Shown one piece after another: positions 36,527-48,246 of a stretch of DNA of 64,000 bases. The notes under the pieces were generated by a model. The model saw only the letters and a program-made list of their open reading frames with translations. It searched no databases and was not told the DNA's origin. Positions within the stretch are counted from its first letter, which is position 1, and each line of letters begins with the position of its first letter. The stretch covers positions 1-64,000 of the forward strand of contig JANIIK010000550.1 in assembly GCA_027704905.1 (NCBI GenBank). Direction: 5' to 3'. Made by a program: the position numbers and the translations under genes. Source of the stretch: Muraenolepis orangiensis (Eukaryota > Chordata > Actinopteri > Gadiformes > Muraenolepididae).

Positions 36527-38251
36527 TTGTTTGGTGTATTGTTTTGCTTTTCACACATGTCTCCGGTGACTCCACCACCATACGAGGGAAAAGACACGCT
36601 CACTAGTCTGTATTCACAAATGCCAATCCTAAACTCTGACCAACTTCAACCAGATCGTAAAAGTAAGAAACAGAGGTCATCATCCCCAAATCAGAGAACC
36701 GTCAACCTTGCAAAAACATCATCGAGGAAGACGAGGAAAAAACATGGAGAGAAGGAAAGGTCAAAAGGCCATGGACAGAGCTCTAGTGACGAAGACCAGT
36801 GCGCTGGAGGGTATGACCTACAGATCAGAAAGTTGCTGGCGAAAGCTGAAAGAGAAGGGAGAAAAGTCAGCTGCAAAGAGGAGACTGAAAGCAGTTCAAG
36901 CAGCAGTGGAGAGGATATCGAAGGATCAGAAGCTGGAGGTTCTTCTACAGTCTCACCCAGGAAAGGAATGATAGACGAGATGGACGAAGAAGTTACCAGA
37001 ATTAACAAAGAATTGAGATCTATCGGTGCATCAAAGGGAAAATTAGGAGCTGAAATAAGTTTGGCCAAAAGACAGCTGCGCTCCTTAGTGAAAACGATGA
37101 AAGGCCTTTGCCGACAGGAGGAAGGGATTAAGGAAAAACTCTTTAACATCCAAGAAGAACAGCGAGGGGAACGAAAGAAGTCAAAGCGCAGAATACCGAA
37201 AAACTGCCCAGTGTTGGTTAGAGGGCAGAATTTGGAATACAAACCATGGGCAAATACGGACATGTCTCAAATAATGGAAAAATTGCCCGTAATCCAGGAG
37301 GGAGGACACCCATGGACTTCAAAAATGGATGAGGCCCTTATAGGGACACAGCTTGGCATGGGAGACATCAAAAAACTTTTGGCAACTCTGATGGGTGTGT
37401 CTACGATGGAAGAAATCCTGATGTCAGCTGGGCTCCAAAGATTTGTCGACACAGCAGTATATGACCCAGAGCTCTTTGCAGCGAACAGAGGACGCGTGTG
37501 GAAAGCTTTGAGAGACGCATATCCTACCAATGTTCATCCAGACAGTATTGACATTGAACCAATGAGAGAAGCTGAGAACCCTAGAGCCTATGTGAACCGC
37601 GCACATCAACGGTGGAGAGATATCACAGGGAAAGATGCGGACATAAACTTCCTGGAGCAATCTATTATGAGAGAAAAGATCCAGCAGGGATTGCCCTTGT
37701 CAGTCAAAAGCAAACTGGCAGAAGTAGTGGGACTGAGAAGCATGGACAAGAATGTCTACATGGACCACATAACACATCAGGTGGAACTGTATCGCAAAAA
37801 GGAACATACTCTGAAGGAACAAGATCAGGAGACAATCAGGAAAGTAAACCAAATGCAACTAATGAAAGAGGCTGCAGTTCTGCAGAATCCACCTCAACCG
37901 CAACAAATACAGCCACCCCCAAGACAGGCTGCTCCTCTGCCCCCTTACCTACAGCCCAACTCTGGACAACAACAAGATGGGGGGCAAGGAGGAATAGGAA
38001 ACATTGGACAACAAGGGTACAATCCAGAGCTACATCCAAATATGAAATGTTTTCTATGTGGACAGGCTGGGCACCATTTTTGCAACTGCCCCTACAAAGA
38101 CAGGATAGATGGAGAAAGAAATAAAAGAGGGTACAGAAAGCGGCCAACCCAAGAACCGCAGTGGCAGCAACAGCCAACCCAAGAACTGTGGTGGCAGCAA
38201 AAGCCACCCCAGGGACCGGTAAACCCATATAGGGGCCCGGAAGGGTTATAG
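36527..38251 (+). CDS. gag: ERV Gag polyprotein
   Basis: 574 codons from the first ATG (36527). The second ATG at 36557 is the more plausible start. A PPPY late-domain motif lies at residues 16-19, followed by a Lys/Ser/Glu-rich segment, a coiled-coil-like stretch (about 145-220), and a capsid region (about 225-430) with the retroviral pattern ending in a conserved R-A-H-Q-R-W-type helix and Q-Q-G-L-P. A Gln/Pro-rich linker leads to one CCHC knuckle at about 507-520 (CFLCGQAGHHFCNC) and a basic tail with short tandem repeats. No frame breaks. It starts at the late motif with no matrix-like N-terminus, abutting the leader minisatellite, so the N-terminal part may have been lost or be encoded differently. 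Confidence 0.85.
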   Translation: MFGVLFCFSHMSPVTPPPYEGKDTLTSLYSQMPILNSDQLQPDRKSKKQRSSSPNQRTVNLAKTSSRKTRKKHGEKERSKGHGQSSSDEDQCAGGYDLQIRKLLAKAEREGRKVSCKEETESSSSSSGEDIEGSEAGGSSTVSPRKGMIDEMDEEVTRINKELRSIGASKGKLGAEISLAKRQLRSLVKTMKGLCRQEEGIKEKLFNIQEEQRGERKKSKRRIPKNCPVLVRGQNLEYKPWANTDMSQIMEKLPVIQEGGHPWTSKMDEALIGTQLGMGDIKKLLATLMGVSTMEEILMSAGLQRFVDTAVYDPELFAANRGRVWKALRDAYPTNVHPDSIDIEPMREAENPRAYVNRAHQRWRDITGKDADINFLEQSIMREKIQQGLPLSVKSKLAEVVGLRSMDKNVYMDHITHQVELYRKKEHTLKEQDQETIRKVNQMQLMKEAAVLQNPPQPQQIQPPPRQAAPLPPYLQPNSGQQQDGGQGGIGNIGQQGYNPELHPNMKCFLCGQAGHHFCNCPYKDRIDGERNKRGYRKRPTQEPQWQQQPTQELWWQQKPPQGPVNPYRGPEGL

Positions 38252-39313
38252 GGGTGCCCAGAGAATCCGAAAGGGGGGTGTCAGCTGGTGGTGTATAGGC
38301 CGGAAAAGGAATCTACCATCTGTGTGAAGGTTAACAATCGTCGCACGTCACACACCTCCCTATGTCTGGAAAACATATAAGGACAGTCGGATTTGAGGGA
38401 ATAAAACAGCTGATACCCACCACAAAACCGGTGGAACTCCGATACAAGAATCAAAGAGCTATTTTACCTATTCTTGTGTCAAAAAAAACACCCCTATTGG
38501 ACTTCTTGGAAGAGATACACTATGTAAATTGAAAAGTACAGTGAAATGCACACCTGACGGCTGTCAGGTAGAAGTACCTTCTGAATATCATCAGTTATCC
38601 ATGATGGTAGAAGAAGACGCTGCTATGGTATATTGGCTAGGGGACCTTAGCCAAGACCTCTTGGAACCAGCAAAGCTGTGGGAGAAGTTCATTTCTGCAA
38701 ACATCCCCGGTGCTAAAACACCTCAATATCCATCACACTGTACGCTTCAGTACTCGAAGGATGCCACCAAATCTGACCCAGACGATTGGCTAAAACACCA
38801 ACCTGAACAAACAACTCAGTTCCGGCTGCATAATTTTGGGACCACAAGGAGCGGCTATGAAGATAAACAGAGATGATTATCTGAACCAAGAGCATAAAAT
38901 TGAAGGTGCTACACTGACTTGCCAAGGGAGCCAGCCCATGTAGCAAGGGGGGAAGTGAGAAGGAAGATCACAAATGAATATGGATTTTGGGCTCCATATT
39001 TGTTGGAAAGAATTGTCCATGTCATAGGAAGATGCATGGTTTGTTTGAGAAACATATCTGTTTATGTCGCCCAGAAACAGGCACAGGAGGACTTGAAGGA
39101 GCGAAAAGATGCCATTCAACCAGGCGACAAAGTGTTTGTCAAGATCTACCAGAGAAAGTGGCATGACGCCCAACGAGAGGGACCATTCAAAGTCATCCGC
39201 ACCACAAGAACTGCAATTCAGATCAAGGGATCTCCGACTTGGTACCACCTACATCACTGCATTAAGGCACCAACAGACCGAGATGAGGAGGAGGTACCAC
39301 AAGGACTCAGATG
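38252..39313 (+). pseudogene. ERV Pol remnant (protease end and integrase ends)
   Basis: After the gag stop, short frames show the end of a retropepsin-like domain (about 38420-38535, an L-L-G-R-D-T-type motif, frame-broken). An open segment 38529-38876 of uncertain nature continues from it. About 38925-39060 matches the integrase zinc-module end (R-C-M-V-C-L-R-N). From about 39061 to 39313 the integrase C-terminal SH3-like domain is clear (GDKVFVKIYQRKW, REGPFKVI, TWYHLHHC). RT, RNase H and the DDE core are absent, consistent with one large internal deletion (junctions about 38880 and 39060) plus small frameshifts. No enzyme can be made from this copy. Confidence 0.75.
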
Positions 39314-39580
39314 ATGACATTGAGAATATAGATGATCGCATATCTCCTTTTCCAAGTGATGCTGAGTGCCAGTTCCCAGAAGATGCACAGCACGGAGGGT
39401 TCAATGTACTTGATTTACGGGATGTTCCAGAACAGCCAGAGCCAAACCCAAGAGGCCGGGAGGCCTCCCCCACGGACTCCAGAGAACCAAAGAAATGCCC
39501 TGATCCAGTCCAGCCAAAACGCTCAAGGCCAGTCAGAACCTCGGTCAAATCTATTAGACTCAAAGACTACGACATTGGAG

Positions 39581-40341
39581 ATGTCAACACGGCATAAGTC
39601 TCTGAGGAGAAATCGACGAGCAAGACAAGGAAATGAAGTCACAGGAATGAAAGGGAGCTCAGTCATACTCCCATGTAACATTGGACTCTATAAAGCAGAC
39701 GCTGTATGGACAAAACAAAACAGGAAACTCAGTGAATTACACTCAAATTCCACACATGAAAACAGAATGAAACAATTTTGGAATTGTTCACTCATCAAAG
39801 ATGTCAAACAGGAAGATGAAGGACAATATGAATGCAGAGATCCAAATTTTCCTTTGTTTAACTATAAGAATACAACCCTAACGGTACAAGAGAACAGTGA
39901 AAATCTAACACAATCATTAGCAACTTCAATGGAACCAGAAACTCTTATGACTCTAAGTCCACGCAGTACTTTGAAACCAGCTCCCTCAAACTCAAGTACA
40001 ATCTTTGTCTCTACCACCATCAACACACTGAGACCGGATTATCTGAACACAGAAGCCTCCACTGCGAGTATAGCCTTGACTATCGTAACCAGAATCCCAC
40101 AAGATCCAGAAGGACTCCAATAGAAGCAACACAACCAGGCTTTGGAGTTGGTCTAATTGTTGTGATACTGATACTCAGTTGTGCTATTCCTATCATACAA
40201 GGAATGATAACAAGGGGTATTGGTAGAGCGATGAATATACAGGCAGTTCAGATGGCTATCATGCGAGCAGAAGAGTATGAAGGCCGATGTGTGTGTTCAA
40301 TTCCTGAAGATCAGTACCCAGTACTTAAACAGAGTGTGTGA
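39581..40341 (+). CDS. Ig V-type domain membrane protein in the env position (frame-broken)
   Basis: The ATG at 39581 lies inside the tail of the pol frame, as retroviral env starts often do. The first frame runs to TAG 40121-40123 (180 aa). Residues about 18-100 have Ig V-set features: Cys32 after SVILP, Trp43 (VWTK), and D79-E-G-Q-Y-E-C85, plus several N-glycosylation sequons. Residues about 105-170 are a Ser/Thr/Pro-rich, mucin-like stalk. The continuation, in the -1 frame from about 40110 to 40341, has a ~20-residue hydrophobic membrane segment and a ~40-residue cytoplasmic-type tail with YEG and YPVL motifs. I see no surface-subunit cleavage/fusion-peptide arrangement and no N-terminal signal peptide; a leader could be spliced on. 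Either a captured host Ig gene or a deleted env with an Ig-like domain. The frame break may be decay or programmed. Confidence 0.6.
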
Positions 40342-42378
40342 AGAGGTTGTATATGTTTGAAGGGATGCGCCTAGGACAGGGACAATTATTCAAAATACTG
40401 TGAAAGACAATAAATTATGGACAGACCTAAGTTGGCAAATACTCATCCATTCATATTTCAACAGAATTTATATTTTTTTATTTTTTGTTGTATTTTTGTT
40501 GTTTTGTATTATGTTTCTGGATGCTTGGTCAGACTGCAGACTGACTGAGTTTTCCTTTGGAACCCTGGTGACCACAAGATGAAGCTGATCTTGTGTTTCA
40601 TTGGTGAATTTATTTGTGTTGTATTGAAGGATTTACTTTGCAAGTTTTATTGAGATTTGTTTGTGGTAACATTGTTACATTTCATTTATTTCCTTTATGT
40701 GTATTATTCTGTTCATTTTTAATTTTTAATTTTTTGTTTTATCAATGTTGTTTTGCAGATTGACACTGGGGTTAGTCACTCTGCAAGGGGGGAGATGAAG
40801 GTTTTCATTGATAAACATTTTCATTGATAAACATTTTCATTGATAAACATTTTCATTGATAAACATTTTCATTGATAAACATCTCTAAATACATAATATG
40901 TTGTAGAGAACTACACAGCGATGGGTTACTTTCAAGTATAACCTATTCAAGCATGTTTACATTTATGTCATACAATAATCAAATACAATGTATTTTTTGG
41001 TCTATTATTCAGAGTCAACAGGACTAGTGGAAAGGGCTAATGGAACAATTACATTGAATTTAAATAATATGAAGAGGCTTAACTAACATGTTTGTCCCTT
41101 ATAGGATACTTGGACACAGTGAGGAACCAAAGCAGCTAGAAGATGCTAGCTACATGTATAAAATGCCTCACATCTGTCTATGAGTGTCTGTTTGAACAGG
41201 AGCAGGCAGCCGATCCAACCTCAGACAAACCATCACCCCAGGCTGAGGACTGGGTATACGTCCGTATCCTAAAACCAACGTGGGTCCAGTCAAACGTGAA
41301 GCGATCATACCAGATCCAAGTCACATCATCTGCCATCCTGATAGATGTGGACCTTGGATACGTCTCAGCGGTTGCAGTCCAACACAACCTACATATGGAT
41401 TCCATTGAATAACATCACACCATGCAGATGAAAGGGGTTTTTCTTCTACAGCAACATTAAGAAGATTTGCTAGAACAGCACATAGATAAAATACCTGATT
41501 TAGGGAATCATGGGCCCCCTAGCACCATAAAATACCTGATTTAGGGAATCATGGGCCCCCTAGCACCATAAAATACCTGATTTAGGGAATCATGGGCCCC
41601 CTAGGACCACTAATCATACAATATATTTTATCAGGATGATAATGTGAAAGTTGAGATACCTTAGAATTGGTATTACAGGTATGATGGGTCAACTCATCCC
41701 ATTGATTTTGATTAACTAAGATTTCATTTTTCAATATGTTTTTGATATAATGCAATCATACTATACATATATATATATATATATACAAGTGTGGTTTAAT
41801 GGTTATGAAGCCTATTCGTATCAGATTAACAGATTTTGTGTTTGTTTTGATTGGGTTTAATGTTTTGTGCTTAATTCCCCCCAAGGAATGGTGAATCATA
41901 AATGAAGACCTTAAGGAATGTAATTTTGCATAAGAAAACATGGACATTGTTGTTTTTTTCTGAAAAGCAGAGTTTTCATTCTGTGCTACATATATACATA
42001 TTTACTGAGTATATTTACTACTACAGAGAGTAATAATACTACATTATGCAATATTCACAGAAAGGGGTTTAATCAGAGTTGCAATGCTTGAACTAATGCA
42101 TGCATGAACCTTGTGAACAATTAATTTTACAGGAAGTCCTGAAGGAGAACAGTGACTGTGGTTTTTCTTTGATGTTACAACACTGTATGCAGTACAATCG
42201 CATATGGTTTTTCAAATTGTCAGTTGAATTGTGCTATGATTCTTTATGTGAACAATATGTTAATTGCACTGTTAATTGTGAAACAGAATGATGATGCAAT
42301 TGAAGGTATATGATGTTTTTTATTTGTGTAAACATTTTTGTGTTGGGACTTCTTTATAGAGTCCCAAAGGGGGGAATA
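40342..42378 (+). other. ERV 3' region: tandem repeats and a small ORF
   Basis: AT-rich. An internal purine tract AAGGGGGGAGATGAAGG lies at about 40786-40802, followed by five copies of a 16-bp unit (TTTTCATTGATAAACA) at 40803-40880. An 89-codon ORF at 41143-41412 follows a pyrimidine/AG context (TTATAG at about 41100). Its middle (DWVYVRILKPTW ... YQIQVTSSAILID) weakly recalls retroviral integrase C-terminal folds, but I cannot assign it. Three copies of a 41-bp unit (ATACCTGATTTAGGGAATCA) lie at 41488-41610. Otherwise nothing recognisable. Confidence 0.5.
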
Positions 42379-42950
42379 TGTAGTGTATTTTTATACCCTT
42401 ATTATAATCTAAAAAACTGTCTTTGGATCCTCTATACATTGCAGTAGGTGGCTACAGCATAATCTGCTGGTGGACCCCAAGGCCCACTAGGACATAGAGA
42501 TGTGTTAAGCAGTTCCAGATGTGTAGGTGTTGGTGTGCCTTCAGGCCCTTGTAATGGTGCCTTTAGGCTGGTTTTCAACGGTATCCTACAGAATGTTGTG
42601 CAAGCCAAATACGACCCCCTTGGGGGTTTGAGCCATAAACTTGGGACGTGACGATGAAGACACCGAGGAAGACACCGGACCAACCAGAGTGCTGGTTGTA
42701 CCTCTCAGACCAATAGTATTAAGTTGATGTTTGTTACTTTGACCACTAGGAGTAGTGGATGTTCTATGATGCTATTGTCTATATAATGTTTGGTAAAGGA
42801 GCGCGTCGTCAGTTCTGCGAATTGGCACGGCAGGCTCCATCTCGCTGCAGCAGATGCTTTCATTTGATGCTTTGTTCAATAAACACCTTGAACTTAGTAT
42901 CCGGACCTCTGAGAAAGATTCTTATTCCACCGAGTAGAAATTATACTACA
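42379..42950 (+). repeat. ERV 3' LTR
   Basis: 572 bp. Identical to the 5' LTR by eye except one base near its start (CTAAAAAACTG versus CTAAAACACTG). AATAAA at 42878-42883. Confidence 0.93.
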
Positions 42951-43386
42951 TTTATTTTACAATTTAATCTTTGACTTTCTTTTCTCACTTGTTAGGGCAT
43001 TGATAGGGCTGCACCATCATTAGGGCTGGTCCCAGTCAAACTACCAAGTTCCACTCAGCGTTCTCCTGCTGCTGGAAGTTCTCCTCCCTGATCCTTCAAT
43101 GTGGACCTGTTTCTACATTCAGTCAGGACATTTATGGTGAGTGATTCCACACAAACAGGTTTTCTATCATGCACGCTTTCAGTAAATATTGACTTTATTA
43201 GTGTGTCTACCAGTAGAGATTAAGTAATACTGAGTGTTGGGGGGATGTTATCGTCAGTTACTATAGTGAAAATGTAAATAGGTTATTGAGAGTCCCTTCA
43301 TTTATAAACCATTTTCAAATTGAATTACCAGAAAAATCAGTATACTAAGATGTGCTGTATATTGTTACAGTCCAGAATTATAGTTC

Positions 43387-43404
43387 GCGACCGACACATC
43401 ACTA
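43387..43404 (-). mobile_element. 18-bp hAT terminus remnant (mirror copy)
   Basis: Reverse complement of 28623-28640, followed by CCGTGCAC (43405-43412), the mirror of the half target duplication. Confidence 0.8.
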
Positions 43405-43509
43405 CCGTGCACCTCTCCACCCCAGAGTCAGCATTCATTAACCACCCAGGAAACAGCATGACACGCAACTTCCTGAACCGACACTCTCACCAAAGCTCTC
43501 ACCAAAGCT

Positions 43510-43551
<42 letters not shown>

Positions 43552-43660
43552 TAACCAAAACGTAACACACCCACTTTCGCGGCTAAATGGCGGCCACGCC
43601 CCCCCGGGCCGTTATATAATACTTCCTGGCGCTAATGCACTTCAGCACTTACCCTTTTTT
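43405..43660. promoter_or_regulatory. CALHM D 5' flank
   Basis: Mirror of the copy C flank: CA repeat 43512-43549, YY1/KLF-type block 43573-43611, TTATATAA at about 43613. Confidence 0.5.
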
Positions 43661-43720
43661 TTGTGGCTCCGCTTTTGGGTTTTTAACAATTTGTTTTATT
43701 TATTTTCTGGTCAGTTTATT

Positions 43721-44704
43721 ATGGCAAGTAGACAATGGTTTACCTTGCTGAGGAATGAGCTTACCGACAGTTATCTGATATCAAACGTAGCTTTTAGCTT
43801 CATCCTCATTGTACTAGAGAAGCTGGTGGAGTTGGAATTTCAGTGTCCTTGCAGGCCCACATGGAACATAGTGTTTTCATCTGCGTTCTTCGTTATCCCT
43901 GCTGTCATGGCCTTCACGTTGATGCTGATCATTCAAAGGTGCAGATGTTCTCCCTGCGACCGAAACACTCTATTGTGTTTCTCAAGTTTTGTCCCCGCTT
44001 TCGTTTGGCTGACTTTAACGTTCCTGGATGGCCGGTACTTTGCCTGTGCTAGGACACACTGGGAAGGCAGATATGTGATAATGGACAAGGCAGCTCCTCA
44101 AAAGTGGTGTGAGCCAAAAGGTGAGGGGGCTGACCCTCAAGAGCTGATGAATCGCTCCCAGGAGTTTCGTTTTGAATCTCAGGTGAGTGGACGAATGATC
44201 TCTAAATGAATTGCATAGATTTACGGGGGTCAAGGATGCACTTTACTAATACATTCATAATGAAAATGAATGACCCGTTACAATTATAAGTGTATAAATA
44301 ACATTGCATTATTAAAATTGGGGGCAGGATAGTTTAGTGGTTAGTTATAGTCGAACAGTTGGGGGTTCGGTCCAAACATGTCTGTAGTCTACCTGTTGGC
44401 AACCTTGGCAACCTGCCCTGTATTTTTGTAAACTGTGAGTTACTTTGAATAACAGTGTCTGCTTAATGACCAAATAGTACATCCTGATACCATTTAATAA
44501 TTGTATTATTTTTGAACGCGCAGTTACTTTACTCTCCTTTTCCTTTCACAGTGTATAGGCATTGGCTTTCTGATAATCATCAGTGTGGTACTCATGGGAT
44601 ATGGGTGCTTGGCGTGTAAGGAGAACGTGGCGTTGGCGACGCAGAACCCCTTGGTCCAAAGACCGAATACTGTGGTTGAGGAAACAACTGTTTTGTGCTC
44701 ATAA
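43721..44704 (+). CDS. CALHM-like channel, copy D (two exons)
   Basis: Exon 1 43721-44182 (154 codons) and exon 2 44552-44704 (50 codons plus TAA) give 204 aa. The exon 1 protein is identical to copy C, as expected of palindrome arms. Exon 2 keeps TM4 (first 10 residues identical to C), then diverges through several small indels: the tail after CLACKEN is differently framed and ends VLCS, versus EEI in C. Splice sites are intact. It is the only CALHM copy in plus orientation. Lacks the long cytosolic domain of typical CALHM channels. Confidence 0.8.
44320..44472 (+). mobile_element. SINE in CALHM D intron
   Basis: Head GGGGGCAGGATAGTTTAGTG, tail AGTTACTTTGAATAACAGTG. Slightly shorter than in C, lacking ~30 bp before the tail (CTTGGCAACCTGCCCTG). 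Confidence 0.72.
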
Positions 44705-45291
44705 CAGAGCCTAAGCCACAAGGACATATTCTCGCAAACCATCTGTGCAAACTGTTATTTCAATAATTGTTTAATTAGCATATAACTGTTTAAACAGCCG
44801 TGTGATTCATCTTAATTCGGGATGTATAACCATGTAACTAGAGTACTGTAGCTTACTATTAAACGTATGCCGCTTTGCCAGTCTGTAGATGAGGATAAAA
44901 AGTTATGCATTGCACATTGCGAGGGAAATTGTTCAACAGTATACTTTATTTGACAATATGTTGTAAGATGTTGTTGCCACGATTAATTCATTCATGAATA
45001 TAATGTTGGCCAGACTTTTTTTATTTTAACCAAGTTGTTTGACAAATAAAATACATTTGTTTTATTAACAGTATAGTATGATTACAAAACATTGCATGAC
45101 AACACATCATAATCACATTCATTATGAAATATTAAAAACTAGTATAACTAAAGAGGACCTTACATTTGATACTAAAAGTTGATGTGATGCTTCTACAAAC
45201 CCAGTCCGCCTATACAGTGGTAGGTGCACCAACGTCTATCTATCCAGCTATCCTATACTAGAATAGGGTGCTGTTGAGGGATTTGTTGAGG

Positions 45292-45782
45292 GAACCCAGG
45301 ACCTAACACCAGCATCAGGGAGAGATGGGGAACCCAGGACCTAACACCAGCATCAGGGAGAGATGGGGAACCCAGGACCTAACACCAGCATCAGGGAGAG
45401 ATGGGGAACCCAGGACCTAACACCAGCATCAGGGAGAGATGGGGAACCCAGGACCTAACACCAGCATCAGGGAGAGATGGGGAACCCAGGACCTAACGCC
45501 AGCATCAGGGAGAGATGGGGAACCCAGGACCTAACACCAGCATCAGGGAGAGATGGGGAACCCAGGACCTAACGCCAGCATCAGGGAGAGATGGGGAACC
45601 CAGGACCTAACGCCAGCATCAGGGAGAGATGGGGAACCCAGGACCTAACACCAGCATCAGGGAGAGATGGGGAACCCAGGACCTAACACCAGCATCAGGG
45701 AGAGATGGGGAACCCAGGACCTAACGCCAGCATCAGGGAGAGATGGGGAACCCAGGACCTAACACCAGCATCAGGGAGAGAG
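45292..45782 (-). repeat. 38-bp minisatellite, ~13 copies
   Basis: Mirror of 26336-26680 with more copies and a different order of the CGCC/CACC variants. Confidence 0.95.
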
Positions 45783-45835
45783 CAGAGAGAAAAATCACAG
45801 GATCAAAAGTCGTTTCATTTACACTTAAGTAGTGG

Positions 45836-48238
45836 TGGGATATATTACATTGCAAAACCTTTAGATCACAATATTTTTATGATTTTGGACTGTAACAATA
45901 TACAGCACATCTTAGTATACTGATTTTTCTGGTAATTCAATTTGAAAATGGTTTATAAATGAAGGGACTCTCAATAACCTATTACATTTTCACTATAGTA
46001 ACTGACGATAACATCCCCCCAACACTCAGTATTACTTAATCTCTACTGGTAGACACATTACTAAAGTCAATATTTACTGAAAGCGTGCATGATAGAAAAC
46101 CTGTTTGTGTGGAATCACTCACCATAAATGTCCTGACTGAATGTAGAAACAGGTCCACATTGAAGGATCAGGGAGGAGAACTTCCAGCAGCAGGAGAACG
46201 CTGAGTGGAACTTGGTAGTTTGACTGGGACCAGCCCTAATGATGGTGCAGCCCTATCAATGCCCTAACAAGTGAGAAAAGAAAGTCCAAGATTAAATTGT
46301 AAAATAAACAAAAACAATAATTTACTCTCTCTAGACTTGTATCTCTTACCTGGAAAGGTAATGTCAAGAAGAATCGTTTGGCTTGGCCTATTGGAAGGGA
46401 AACAATACTTTAGACGCAAAATAAAAGTCTGATGTATATATTTTTAAATATGCAGCCAACTTACCAGCTCAGTTCTTTAATGATGCCATCAGAGGAAACT
46501 TCTGCCAGACTTGAGTATTTTCATAATCATTTCTTCTAAAACAAATGATAGACTGAACCACCTACACTGTTCAATATTGTAATAGTACAAATAACCAACC
46601 CATACATATGTTATACTCTGCATACTTACCAAATGCACATATGCTGTTCATACTCTACAGACAACCCTACATTTGCACTCTTTTGTATATTGTAACTCTC
46701 CACTGTCCATCACTAGTACATATTGTATAGCATTATTGTGCTGTATTACCTACACTCCTGCATTTATCTATATTTGCACTTCTGGTTACATGCTACTGCA
46801 TTTAATCGGATTTGTACCTGTACTCTGCAATGACAATGAAGGTGAATCTAATCTATTCTAAACTTAACAAGTTTTCTGAGCGCAAATTTATGTTTTTAAA
46901 TTGCTAATTGTACCTAGCAGCCACAAAAAAATGTCCCATCTCACATTTTAAAATAAAGAAAACCTTTATGAACTGAACTTGTTTGCAGCACAAAACGATT
47001 GACCTCACTCAGTAAAGCTGAACATTTACTGTGACTTTACAAACTATACACAAACTATACACTTTTCCAAGGAAAAGTTTACATTTCAGAACTTCAGAAC
47101 TTTCACTATGATACAAATTGAACAAATATCTGCAGTACAGTACACCTTAACACATTGTCTAAAGGGTTGGGGTTAGTAGGGTCTATATCCACTCATGGTC
47201 TGCAAGGTCTGCAATCAGAGTGAGGACTCTGGGATAGACTGGGAGTACTTTTTTGTTTTTCTTCCACTCGACTTTAGTTTCTCTCTCAGGATTTATTGAG
47301 AAGAAACACCTTCATGAAAAATACATATATAAATTCACAAAAAACAATTGAAGGCTGAAATAAAAACTTGTATTGTTAAATACTATAACAACAAAGAAAT
47401 TGTACCTTTGGAGGAACTCAAGTGTTGAACGTAGTTCTGGTAGTGAATGTTGAAGCAGGCAGAAGGCAGACGTGAAGGAAGTGATGTGGTCGTTGACGAC
47501 CTCTTGGTCGATGCTCAACATGAATGTCCCTGCAGCAAAGCAGGAGGACCCTGAACAATTTAAGAATACAAAAAAACAAAACAAACAAATAAACTTCCAT
47601 AACAAAGGCATCAATGTCAGCCATTGACTAAACATACTCATTACTTATTACATTCAACAAGGGCCATCAAAAAACAACCAAAACTGATAACGGAGTTGGT
47701 TAAAACCATACTGCTGCCTTGAATTCTGCTATTGGCTGACCTCGGTATCAGGTAAAGTAATGGTCAGTATCGTTATATGGGCTGCAACATAACCTGGAAC
47801 TAAGTAAGCCAGTAGTACAATTGTATTTCAGTACACTAGTATATGTATTCTAGAGGGTTTGGTTGCACTTTCAGTGTTTGTTTACTTACCACACACAATA
47901 ATGCAGGGTGTTGCCGGCAACTTCTCCATCTGAACCTCTTGGGCCAGGCATGTATCCTCGACGAAATGGAACAGGTTCTCATTTTGCTCACCAAAAACGC
48001 CTGCTTACAATCAATTCCAACACACTTGAAAATACAACGAGGTTCATTGCGGTGGAGTTTGCAATGTACAACATACGCCTTTAGAGACTGAACAGATTCT
48101 CCACAAATGCAACAGGAATACATGGTCAAACAGCGGCACATCAAAGAGGCAACCGTTAATGTTTGAATTCAAGCGCCCTTTCTGTCCACAACCTCCACTC
48201 AAATTTGACGGGCAATGGCATTTTAGCCTGAAATGTGT
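45836..48238 (-). pseudogene. C2H2 gene remnant, copy X4
   Basis: Mirror of X1. Block a 48123-47890, block b 47550-47406, block c 47309-47183. It shares with X1 the short form of block b and the intron variant containing AATACAAGTTTTTATTTC, and has further small indels (missing TGGA in block b, extra bases in block c). Includes the minus-to-plus LINE-like tail near 46830. Confidence 0.6.
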
Positions 48239-48246
48239 CCAGGCAT

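Noticed and set aside
44320..44400. Functional tRNA gene in the CALHM D intron
   Set aside because: A- and B-box-like motifs are present, but there is no complete cloverleaf and the same block with an L2-like tail recurs in each intron; a SINE.
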